The notes under the pieces are model-generated. The model was not told the DNA's origin, did no database searches, and worked only from the letters and a program-made list of their open reading frames with translations. Positions 1-5,928 of a stretch of 6,546 bases of DNA are shown in pieces. Each line of letters opens with the position of its first letter. Positions within the stretch are counted from its first letter, which is position 1. The stretch is from assembly GCA_030706105.1 (NCBI GenBank), contig JAUZPC010000165.1:1-6546 (forward strand). The letters run 5' to 3'. Origin of the DNA: Bacteroidota bacterium (GTDB taxonomy: Bacteria > Bacteroidota > Ignavibacteria > Ignavibacteriales > Ignavibacteriaceae). A program made the translations under genes and the position numbers.

Positions 1-156
1 GGTGAAATATACTATGAGTCAACGTATCTTTTTTCATCCTCCCAGGGTATCTTATTTATGAGTCAATCCGCTAAATAATGTGTTATAGTTGACTTTTTTG
101 CAAATAATCAATAATTTGATATCATATATAATTTATTTATTAATTTGAGGCGCAGT
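1..156. other. Leading intergenic region with possible tail of an upstream frame
   Basis: No recognisable gene starts here. Frame 1 of the plus strand is open from the window edge to a TAA at 76-78, giving about 25 residues that end in the peptide FMSQSAK. This could be the C-terminus of a gene outside the window or simply chance, and nothing in it is recognisable. The decamer TATGAGTCAA occurs twice (13-22 and 57-66), and its core recurs inverted as GTTGACT at 88-94. The rest is AT-rich leader for the following gene. Confidence 0.3.
89..132 (+). promoter_or_regulatory. Possible promoter of the secreted Kelch/CARDB protein gene
   Basis: TTGACT at 89-94 lies exactly 17 nt before TAATTT at 112-117, giving a sigma-70-like spacing with a good -35 and a poor -10. 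TAATTTG at 112-118 also comes close to the Bacteroidota -7 element TAnnTTTG. A second candidate -10, TATAAT at 127-132, has no convincing -35 partner. Either one would give a leader of roughly 20-35 nt. This is a pattern match only. Confidence 0.3.
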
Positions 157-1704
157 ATGTACAAATTTAGTTATTTAAGCATCTGTTTATTGTTTGTTTT
201 TGCTTCTTTTAGCCAGGCACAGAAAAATATATTTACTTTTACCAAAGATGCCGGTGTGGTTTCTCTTGATACATTAAAGACTGGCCAGTCAAATGCAGTT
301 ACACCAAAAGCTGTTATAAAGAATTTCGGCACCTCTGCACAAACTTTTCAGGTGCAGTTAAAGATAGGAAATTATTATTTATCTACGCGGGATATAAATA
401 ACCTTCCACCGGACAGTTCTATTCAGGTCTTTTTCGATAACTTATGGACCATTGAAAAAGGTTATTATGATTTAGTTTGTTATACAATGCTGAACGGAGA
501 CGAGAACCATTCAAATGATACCGTTGTCCGTTACTTATCATATGGAAAGTGGAGCCCTCTTGCTCAAACTCCGGCACCCAGAAAAGGTGTGAGCGGAGTT
601 GTTTATTATGACGTCGACAGCACATATGGGTATGTAACAGGCGGAACTTTTAGCCAGCTTGGCGAAAAGCTTACCTACAGGTACAATGTTGAGCGTGATA
701 GCTGGGTGAAACTTGCGGATATGCCATATCCGGTTCTACGGCATACTGCGTCAAAAGTTGGGAATAATATATATGTTATCGGTGGAGAAGAGATGGACAT
801 AATTAATCCTAATATATATGACACAATAAGTGTTTATAACATTGATTCCAACTCCTGGAGTATTGCTTCCTACAAAATGCCTAAAAAAATATTAGACGCA
901 AGTTCGGCTGTATATGCAGACAGTCTTATTTATGTTATAAATGGAATTAACTCCTTTACTGATAGTACGTATAGTTATGTAATTTATCCTAAAGGCAAGA
1001 CACTAAATCTTATAAGTAATTGTCCGGGCCTGTTCGCTGCCGTTGTGGTCTGGAATAATAGGTTGCTTTGTTTTAGCGATTCCGGGATATACAGTGCGGA
1101 AATCAGTCCAGTGCATCCGGAAAATATCACCTGGATAAAAAAAGCAAATTCCAATATCCAGGGAGGATCATTTTGCAGTGCTAAAATATGGGGAGATAAA
1201 ATTATTTGTTTATCTCTGAATCTGCTTTTTATATATGATCCGGTAAATAATTCTGTTACCAATTTACAGTTGCCTTCAGGTGTCTTCCCTTATGGAGGCG
1301 ACTTGAGTTGGGTACGGAATAAAAACGGGCAAAGAGAATATCTGATTTTTAGCCGCGATACGCGATATAAATATACAGAAGTTGAGCCGGTAACTGCTGT
1401 AGATAATGAGCAAAAGATGTCTCCTGATGATTATATCTTATGCCAGAATTATCCTAACCCGTTTAACCCGGCTACCAAAATAAAGTTTAATTTGCCTGTG
1501 CAGTCCAATGTTAAAATAAGGGTATATGATATGCTTGGGCGTGAAGTTGCATCTCTTGCAAATAATCCCTACAGCGCAGGAGGGCACGAGGTAAATTTTG
1601 ACGGGGCAATGTTAAGCAGCGGTGTTTACGTCTATAGGATTGAAGCTGCCGGTATAAACGGTAAGACATTTAATGCCGTTAGAAAAATGGTATTATTAAA
1701 ATAA
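157..1704 (+). CDS. Secreted CARDB/Kelch-repeat protein with type IX secretion sorting domain
   Basis: Predicted 515-residue exported protein. The ATG at 157 is preferred over an in-frame TTG at 145 because GAGG (147-150) sits 6 nt before it and the protein then begins directly with a signal peptide: hydrophobic residues about 6-18, and SQA (19-21) as a likely signal peptidase I site. Residues about 31-126 resemble a CARDB-type adhesion fold, with PKAVIKNFGT as a recognisable motif. Residues about 132-340 contain Kelch-like repeats, with YVTGG and IYVIGGEE strands and the spaced aromatic units DSWVKLADMP and NSWSI, suggesting a beta-propeller. Residues 425-515 form a type A sorting domain (YPNPFNPATKI, YDMLGREV, SGVYVYRI) ending in VRKMVLLK, which in this family directs export through the type IX system and surface attachment or release. 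The ligand is unknown. It appears to stand alone, since a hairpin follows. Domain calls are by eye: the sorting domain is firm, the Kelch region good, CARDB moderate. Confidence 0.88.
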   Translation: MYKFSYLSICLLFVFASFSQAQKNIFTFTKDAGVVSLDTLKTGQSNAVTPKAVIKNFGTSAQTFQVQLKIGNYYLSTRDINNLPPDSSIQVFFDNLWTIEKGYYDLVCYTMLNGDENHSNDTVVRYLSYGKWSPLAQTPAPRKGVSGVVYYDVDSTYGYVTGGTFSQLGEKLTYRYNVERDSWVKLADMPYPVLRHTASKVGNNIYVIGGEEMDIINPNIYDTISVYNIDSNSWSIASYKMPKKILDASSAVYADSLIYVINGINSFTDSTYSYVIYPKGKTLNLISNCPGLFAAVVVWNNRLLCFSDSGIYSAEISPVHPENITWIKKANSNIQGGSFCSAKIWGDKIICLSLNLLFIYDPVNNSVTNLQLPSGVFPYGGDLSWVRNKNGQREYLIFSRDTRYKYTEVEPVTAVDNEQKMSPDDYILCQNYPNPFNPATKIKFNLPVQSNVKIRVYDMLGREVASLANNPYSAGGHEVNFDGAMLSSGVYVYRIEAAGINGKTFNAVRKMVLLK

Positions 1705-1720
1705 GAAGAATTAAGTCAGT

Positions 1721-1742
1721 AAGCCGGTTTTAAGGCCGGCTT
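1721..1742 (+). terminator. Hairpin downstream of the secreted protein gene
   Basis: AAGCCGG (1721-1727) pairs perfectly with CCGGCTT (1736-1742) around an 8-nt loop, beginning 16 nt after the stop codon. No T-tract follows the stem, so it is not a canonical intrinsic terminator. It could still stop transcription inefficiently or protect the mRNA 3' end. Confidence 0.45.
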
Positions 1743-1798
1743 GCTCTGCCCCGGATCAATACAAAATTTAAAAAAATCTATTCGATTTATTAAAATAA

Positions 1799-1830
1799 TT
1801 TGTAAATTATTTGAAAAGTAACTATATTTA
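1799..1830 (+). promoter_or_regulatory. Probable promoter for the tRNA (and secG)
   Basis: TTGTAA at 1800-1805 lies 17 nt before TATATT at 1823-1828, which matches five of six -10 consensus bases. The same bases also read as TTTG (1799-1802) followed after 20 nt by TATATTTA (1823-1830), seven of eight positions of the Bacteroidota TAnnTTTG element. Transcription would start near 1835, about 14 nt before the mature tRNA 5' end. The surrounding DNA is very AT-rich, so chance matches are possible. Confidence 0.45.
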
Positions 1831-1848
1831 CAAGCTAAAAATATACCC

Positions 1849-1922
1849 GCCGGGGTAGCTCAGTAGGTCAGAGCAGTGGAATCATAATCCACGTGTCAGG
1901 GGTTCAAATCCCTTCCCCGGTA
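1849..1922 (+). tRNA. tRNA with CAT anticodon, probably elongator tRNA-Met
   Basis: A full cloverleaf folds by hand. The acceptor stem is 1849-1855 with 1915-1921, the D stem 1858-1861 with 1871-1874, the anticodon stem GTGGA/TCCAC (1876-1880, 1888-1892) and the T stem 1898-1902 with 1910-1914, with a TTCAAAT loop. The anticodon CAT is at 1883-1885 and the discriminator is A1922. CCA is not encoded. It is not the initiator: the anticodon stem lacks the three consecutive G:C pairs next to the loop, and position 1 pairs with 72. It could instead be the minor tRNA-Ile whose CAT is modified to lysidine by TilS; identity elements seen by eye do not settle this. The first acceptor pair is an uncommon G:U. 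Confidence 0.93.
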
Positions 1923-1944
1923 CTTATTAAGGAGTTAAAATATT

Positions 1945-2253
1945 ATGTATACATTAGTAATTTTTTTGGCCACAGTAATAGCTATTTTTTTGATAGTAAT
2001 TGTATTATTGCAATCAAGTAAAGGCGGCGGTTTGGCCGGTACATTTGGCGGCGCTAACATGGGAACTGTTTTCGGATCACGCAGAACGGCTGATTTTTTA
2101 AGCAAAGCTACCTGGTGGCTTGCAGGCTCTTTAGCTGTTTTAGCTTTGGTTACTAACTTATTTTTATTACCGGGTAAAACCTCTTCCAAAATTGGTGATA
2201 AAAATTCACAGACCGAACAGCAGCAGCAACAGCGCCAACAACGTTCTAAGTAA
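1945..2253 (+). CDS. secG: Protein-export membrane protein SecG
   Basis: A 102-residue inner-membrane subunit of the SecYEG translocon, which aids SecA-driven export across the cytoplasmic membrane. The layout is diagnostic: transmembrane helix 1 (about 3-22) runs into the family motif LLQSSKGGGLAGTFGG (21-36), then a short loop with FGSRRTADFLSKAT (43-56), and transmembrane helix 2 (about 57-75). The tail is hydrophilic and rich in glutamine (residues 90-99, TEQQQQQRQQ), encoded by a short CAG/CAA-rich stretch at 2218-2241. The start is supported by AAGGAG at 1929-1934, 10 nt before the ATG. It begins 22 nt after the tRNA with no terminator between, so the two are probably cotranscribed, and a strong terminator follows. 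Length is normal to slightly long for the family because of the tail. Confidence 0.96.
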   Translation: MYTLVIFLATVIAIFLIVIVLLQSSKGGGLAGTFGGANMGTVFGSRRTADFLSKATWWLAGSLAVLALVTNLFLLPGKTSSKIGDKNSQTEQQQQQRQQRSK

Positions 2254-2274
2254 GTTGAATTTTTGTACTTTTCT

Positions 2275-2306
2275 AAGCTGATAATTCTTATTATCAGCTT
2301 TTTTTA
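2275..2306 (+). terminator. Strong intrinsic terminator after secG
   Basis: AAGCTGATAA (2275-2284) pairs perfectly over 10 bp with TTATCAGCTT (2291-2300). An eleventh T-A pair would leave a TCTT tetraloop. The stem runs into seven T residues (2299-2305), with further T-rich sequence after. It starts 22 nt past the secG stop codon and closes the tRNA-secG unit. Confidence 0.9.
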
Positions 2307-2361
2307 TTTCTTTTTCTTTGCTAATTTCTTAATTTAATTTATATTGTAACTGATTATATGA

Positions 2362-2427
2362 TTGATCGGAATATAAATTTGGTGTGCTGTGTTTATTAAG
2401 TACTTTTTGCAGACGCTTACTAAGTAA
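2362..2427 (+). promoter_or_regulatory. Possible promoter and palindromic sites upstream of the LPS core operon
   Basis: TAAATTTG at 2374-2381 matches the Bacteroidota TAnnTTTG element exactly and overlaps a TATAAA (2372-2377). No good upstream partner is seen at the usual distance: the nearest TTG, at 2362-2364, is too close. Two short palindromes lie between it and the next gene: AAGTACTT (2398-2405) and TTACT-A-AGTAA (2417-2427). They could be operator half-sites, or chance in AT-rich DNA. Confidence 0.3.
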
Positions 2428-2460
2428 ATTGCTTTTCAGTAATTTTTACGACTAAATATC

Positions 2461-3444
2461 TTGAATTTAGATAATATAAATAACATTCTTATTGTCAGAT
2501 TTAGTTCACTTGGTGACGTGCTGCTTACTACCCCTGTTGTCAGATCGTTAAAAGCTAAATATCCCAATTCTAAAATCTCGTTTCTTGTTAAAAAAGAATT
2601 TTCAGACGTCTATAAGTACAATCCCCGTATCAGTAATTTGTTCATTTTTGATAAATCAGCAGGAAACATAAATTCGCTGCTGGACGAACTTAAAAAGCAA
2701 AAATTCGATTTGGTAATTGATCTGCAAAATAATTTCCGTAGTAGGAAAATTGTACGCAGGTTAAACACTAAGGTAATTACTTATCATAAAAACCCGCTTG
2801 CAAAATTCCTGCTGGTTAAATTTAAAATCAATCTGCTCAAAAATGCACCCCCCATTCCTTTGCGGTATGCTAACGCAATTGCGGCGGATTTGTTGGATGA
2901 TCAGGGACTTGAGATTTTTACAGGCAAAGATGGTGGGGAATTTGAGAATAATATTATGATTGGTCTGGCTCCCGGTTCAAAACACTTTACCAAACGTTGG
3001 CCCAAAGAGTATTTTATAGAGCTTGGTAAAATGATTGAAGAGGCCGGCTATTCAGTAGCTTTATTCGGAGGTATTTCCGAACAGCAGCTCTGTAAGGAGA
3101 TTAGTGCTAATTTAGCACATGCAGTTGACTTTTCTAATAACAATGACTTATTTTTGACTATAGATAATCTTAATAAATTAAGTTTATTGATTTGTAATGA
3201 CAGCGGATTGATGCACGCTGCCTGTGCAGTAAATGTGCCGGTGTTTACTATTTTCGGATCTTCTGTTAAGGAGTTTGGGTTTACCCCTTTCAGAAATAAA
3301 AGTATAATTTTTGAGGACAATTTGTTATCTTGCAGGCCCTGTTCTCATATTGGCAGGAGCAGTTGTCCGAAAAAGCATTTTAAGTGTATGATGGAAATAA
3401 AGCCCAAAATGGTTTTTGATGAAATAAAAAATTTTGTTGATTGA
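2461..3444 (+). CDS. Glycosyltransferase family 9 (ADP-heptose:LPS heptosyltransferase-like)
   Basis: A 327-residue cytoplasmic or membrane-associated GT-B enzyme of family GT9, which typically transfers heptose from ADP-heptose to the lipopolysaccharide inner core. The N-terminal domain opens with IVRFSSLGDVLLTTP (11-25); D19 is placed like the catalytic Asp of the family. The C-terminal domain has LAPGSKHFTKRWP (169-181), with K178 at the place of the conserved Lys, and CNDSGLMHAA (245-254), with D247 in the sugar-nucleotide site. A Cys cluster, C291-x2-C294-x7-C302-x6-C309, resembles that of heptosyltransferase II-like members. The start is a TTG at 2461: an in-frame stop lies at 2440-2442, no ATG lies between, and a start further in would cut the first beta strand. 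No clear Shine-Dalgarno is visible. The stop overlaps the waaA start, supporting a role in the LPS core. Exact acceptor and sugar cannot be told from sequence, and other GT9 roles remain possible. Confidence 0.9.
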   Translation: MNLDNINNILIVRFSSLGDVLLTTPVVRSLKAKYPNSKISFLVKKEFSDVYKYNPRISNLFIFDKSAGNINSLLDELKKQKFDLVIDLQNNFRSRKIVRRLNTKVITYHKNPLAKFLLVKFKINLLKNAPPIPLRYANAIAADLLDDQGLEIFTGKDGGEFENNIMIGLAPGSKHFTKRWPKEYFIELGKMIEEAGYSVALFGGISEQQLCKEISANLAHAVDFSNNNDLFLTIDNLNKLSLLICNDSGLMHAACAVNVPVFTIFGSSVKEFGFTPFRNKSIIFEDNLLSCRPCSHIGRSSCPKKHFKCMMEIKPKMVFDEIKNFVD

Positions 3445-4721
3445 TGAGAAATATCTGGTATATACTGTATAATTATTTTATTATCCCTTGCTTATTTGTC
3501 CTGCTTAGAATAATGGGATTATTTAACGATAAGACTAAACGCGGCCTTGCGGGAAGAAAACGTGTTTTTGAAGATCTTATTGTAAGCGCTGCTTCTCTTG
3601 ATAAAAGTAAGACCTTAATCTGGTTTCATTCTTCTTCTTTGGGTGAATTTGAACAGGCAAAGCCGATTATAGAAGAGCTTAAAAAAGACAGTTCAATAAA
3701 CATTCTTGTTACTTTCTTCTCTCCATCAGGTTATGAAAATTCCCGTAAATACCCATATGCTGATCTTATTTCTTACATGCCTTTTGATACAAGCTTTAAT
3801 GCCGAAAGATTTATAAAAATAGTTAAGCCTAACCTTGCAGTTATTATGCGCTATGATATTTGGCCTAACCATATCTGGGCTATGAAAAAAGCCGGCATCC
3901 CTGTGTATCTTGTTGATGCTACCATGAAAAAGGATTCTCCCAGAAAATGGATTTTAATTAAGAACTTCCATAAGCATTTGTTTAGGAATATAGACAGGAT
4001 ACTGACTATTTCACAGGAAGATGCAGAGGGATTTTCCAAATTCGGCTGTACGGGGGAGCAGGTAAATGTTGTGGGTGATACCCGCTTTGACAGAGTTTAT
4101 CAGCGAAGCCTGCTTGCGCAAAGTAAAAATCTGATTAAGAAGGAATTGTTCGACGGTAAAAAAATTCTTGTCGCCGGTTCAAGCTGGGATCAGGATGAAG
4201 AAATATTGCTTCCTGCCTTTATGAAACTTGCTAAATATGATAGCGATGCAGTAATGATTATTGCCCCGCACGAACCTACTATTATTAATCTTGACAGAAT
4301 TGAACATGAGTTTGGCGGCAAGCTTGCTACAATCAGATTTTCTTCATTAAATAATTATTCCAATGAGAGAGTAATAATTGTGGACTCCATTGGTATTCTG
4401 CTTACCCTCTATACTTATGCAGATGCTGCATTTGTAGGGGGCAGCTTCAAACAAAATATTCATAATGTTTTAGAAGCTGCCGTTTACGGTATCCCCGTTT
4501 TGTTTGGCCCCAAAATAGACAATTCGCAAGAGGCTATTCAACTTGCACAAACCGGCGGTGGCATCATTATCAGGAGCAAGAAAGACGCATACAGGCAGTT
4601 ACGCACTTTGTTTTCTAACGATGAATTAAGAAAACAGAAGGGCAAAACTTCTTTCAGTTATGTACAGCAGCATTTGGGTGCAACCAATAAAATAATTAAA
4701 GAAATATACAGAGCTATTTAA
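3444..4721 (+). CDS. waaA: 3-deoxy-D-manno-octulosonic acid (Kdo) transferase
   Basis: A 425-residue GT30 enzyme (WaaA/KdtA) that attaches Kdo from CMP-Kdo to lipid A precursors at the cytoplasmic face of the inner membrane. Residues about 3-27 form the usual N-terminal hydrophobic anchor. The acceptor-side domain has WFHSSSLGEFEQ (60-71), with E68 at the position of the family's catalytic Glu, and MRYDIWPNH (135-143), corresponding to the usual ETExWPN motif. The donor-side domain has GDTRFDRV (211-218), AGSSWDQDEE (244-253), HEP (276-278) and FVGGSFKQNIHNVLEAA (330-346), followed by GIPVLFGP. The last motif has the Bacteroidota form (IHNxLEAA) rather than the proteobacterial GGHNxLEPA. Length equals that of typical family members. 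The ATG at 3444 overlaps the previous stop as TGATG, implying translational coupling; a TTG one codon earlier is less likely. Its stop overlaps the convergent portal gene. How many Kdo units it adds cannot be read from sequence. Confidence 0.96.
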   Translation: MRNIWYILYNYFIIPCLFVLLRIMGLFNDKTKRGLAGRKRVFEDLIVSAASLDKSKTLIWFHSSSLGEFEQAKPIIEELKKDSSINILVTFFSPSGYENSRKYPYADLISYMPFDTSFNAERFIKIVKPNLAVIMRYDIWPNHIWAMKKAGIPVYLVDATMKKDSPRKWILIKNFHKHLFRNIDRILTISQEDAEGFSKFGCTGEQVNVVGDTRFDRVYQRSLLAQSKNLIKKELFDGKKILVAGSSWDQDEEILLPAFMKLAKYDSDAVMIIAPHEPTIINLDRIEHEFGGKLATIRFSSLNNYSNERVIIVDSIGILLTLYTYADAAFVGGSFKQNIHNVLEAAVYGIPVLFGPKIDNSQEAIQLAQTGGGIIIRSKKDAYRQLRTLFSNDELRKQKGKTSFSYVQQHLGATNKIIKEIYRAI

Positions 4722-5917
4722 TTTATTGTGTAACCTAACTCTGCTTTTACCTCTTCCGGAGTAAGAACGCCGTTTTCAATCATGGTTTTATAAAAGTTAG
4801 CATCCTGCTGCGGATTTTCCGCATAAGGCCTGTTAAATAAAATTTTACAATTCTTTATTTTAAGTCCTTCCATGAGCAGTCTGTTGTTCAGTAGAAATTC
4901 CAACCGCCTTTGGCGTGCTTCAATTACACAATCCTGAAATATCTTTAGCTGGTTTCTCGTTTCATTCGTTCCTGCAATATTTCCACCTTCAACTATTCCA
5001 AGCAGTCTTTTGGGAACGCCGTGCGCTGCAATAATTTCATCTCGTGCATCCAGTCTCATATTCCTGAAAGAACTGTCTGGTACTGTTTCAGCAATGTTTT
5101 TTATATCAATGGTACCATTGGTGTTCTCCATTTCCAAAATTAAAGACTTGCCGGCGTTTTTTACCCCTTTTACATTGTCGGCAAAAAACTGCTTAATTCT
5201 GCTTTTAGCCAAATCCGAGAGTGAAGCTCCTTTTATAACAATTATGGATTCAGGGATTGCGTTATTGTTGAATTTATTGATATTAAATTCAACAGCATTT
5301 CTATCCAAAATTATTGCGCTTAAAGCTCCAAAGTACTCCGGCAGGCCATAAAATAAATTTTGCGGATTATAGCTTTTCATTGATAGGTATTCATTCTTGT
5401 CCGGTTCCATTACCCCAAATGGAGAGAAAATAATTTCATCAAGATTGGCAGTCTGTGCAATATAGGTAAGTTTGTTTTTATATAAAACCTTAATGGAATT
5501 TGCGGGGAGATGATATACCGCTGAAGGAATTCCTTTATTATTTCTGCATATTTCAAAATATGCATTGCCATATATTTCATAATCGGTTTGAAAGTTTAAC
5601 AATGTTTCTATAAAAGACTGGCCTGTTTGTATCTGATGCCGATATAAAAATGATTCAATTTTTTCTTTTTCGTCACTGAATAGATTTTCGTCATAATCAT
5701 CAGGGTTACCCGGAAAAATTTCAAATCCCGCCCCCACCGTTAATGCAGCCTTAAGATTGATGCACTTTGTATGATAGCCGTTATAGGAATATGCATCCGC
5801 AAGCAGATTATATTCAAAAGGGGGAGCAGCCATTCCCTCAATAAAAATTTTGGAAGATGCTGCTGCGGGCATATTGCCGGTTGTAACAATCGATGCTTTT
5901 ACAAATTGTTTTTTCAT
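4718..5917 (-). CDS. Phage portal protein (PBSX/P2-like family)
   Basis: A 399-residue protein resembling phage portal proteins, which form the ring at the head vertex through which DNA is packed and ejected. Recognisable pieces, in order: N-terminal FEYNLLADAYSYNGYHTKCI (34-53); FQTDYEIYGNAYFEICRN (109-126), the usual 'D..iyGNay.ei' segment; YGLPEYFGALSAI (190-202), strongly typical of the PBSX-type family; NNNAIPESIIVIKG (217-230); DEIIAAHGVPKRLLGI (293-308); and a C-terminal ENGVLTPEEVKAELGY (381-396), the common portal ending. The protein looks complete. The start is the ATG at 5917, because AAGGAG (5923-5928) lies 5 nt before it; an in-frame ATG at 5947 has no such site and would overlap the terminase gene. 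The ribosome-binding site overlaps the terminase stop, so the genes are likely coupled. Codon and base composition look like the neighbours. No capsid protease or major capsid gene follows. Confidence 0.88.
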   Translation of the reverse strand: MKKQFVKASIVTTGNMPAAASSKIFIEGMAAPPFEYNLLADAYSYNGYHTKCINLKAALTVGAGFEIFPGNPDDYDENLFSDEKEKIESFLYRHQIQTGQSFIETLLNFQTDYEIYGNAYFEICRNNKGIPSAVYHLPANSIKVLYKNKLTYIAQTANLDEIIFSPFGVMEPDKNEYLSMKSYNPQNLFYGLPEYFGALSAIILDRNAVEFNINKFNNNAIPESIIVIKGASLSDLAKSRIKQFFADNVKGVKNAGKSLILEMENTNGTIDIKNIAETVPDSSFRNMRLDARDEIIAAHGVPKRLLGIVEGGNIAGTNETRNQLKIFQDCVIEARQRRLEFLLNNRLLMEGLKIKNCKILFNRPYAENPQQDANFYKTMIENGVLTPEEVKAELGYTIN

Positions 5918-5922
5918 TTTGA

Positions 5923-5928
5923 CTCCTT
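5923..5928 (-). promoter_or_regulatory. Ribosome binding site that fixes the portal start
   Basis: On the minus strand, AAGGAG precedes the ATG at 5917 by 5 nt and shares its first base with the last base of the terminase TAA stop, reading TAAAGGAG. It favours the inner start over the upstream ATG at 5947 and suggests that ribosomes finishing the terminase reload on the portal gene. Confidence 0.8.

Noticed and set aside
145..156. TTG at 145 as the start of the secreted protein
   Set aside because: It overlaps the likely GAGG ribosome-binding site and adds MRRS before a signal peptide that is already well formed from the ATG at 157.
1721..1742. The hairpin after the first gene as a canonical intrinsic terminator
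   Set aside because: The stem is good but is followed by GCTCTGCC, not a T-tract, so it is listed only as a hairpin with moderate confidence.
1849..1922. The tRNA as integration site of the phage element
   Set aside because: The phage genes are about 2.8 kb away with secG and the LPS genes between, and no copy of the tRNA 3' end is seen at the phage edge near 4718.
1935..2189. Minus-strand open frame of 84 codons opposite secG
   Set aside because: It is the antisense of the SecG membrane segments; low-complexity composition and overlap with a certain gene make it a shadow.
5010..5351. Plus-strand open frame of 113 codons inside the portal gene
   Set aside because: It is antisense to a well-recognised portal region, has no family resemblance and has no ribosome-binding site that I can see. 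Other short frames opposite the first gene, the GT9 gene and waaA were left out for the same reason.
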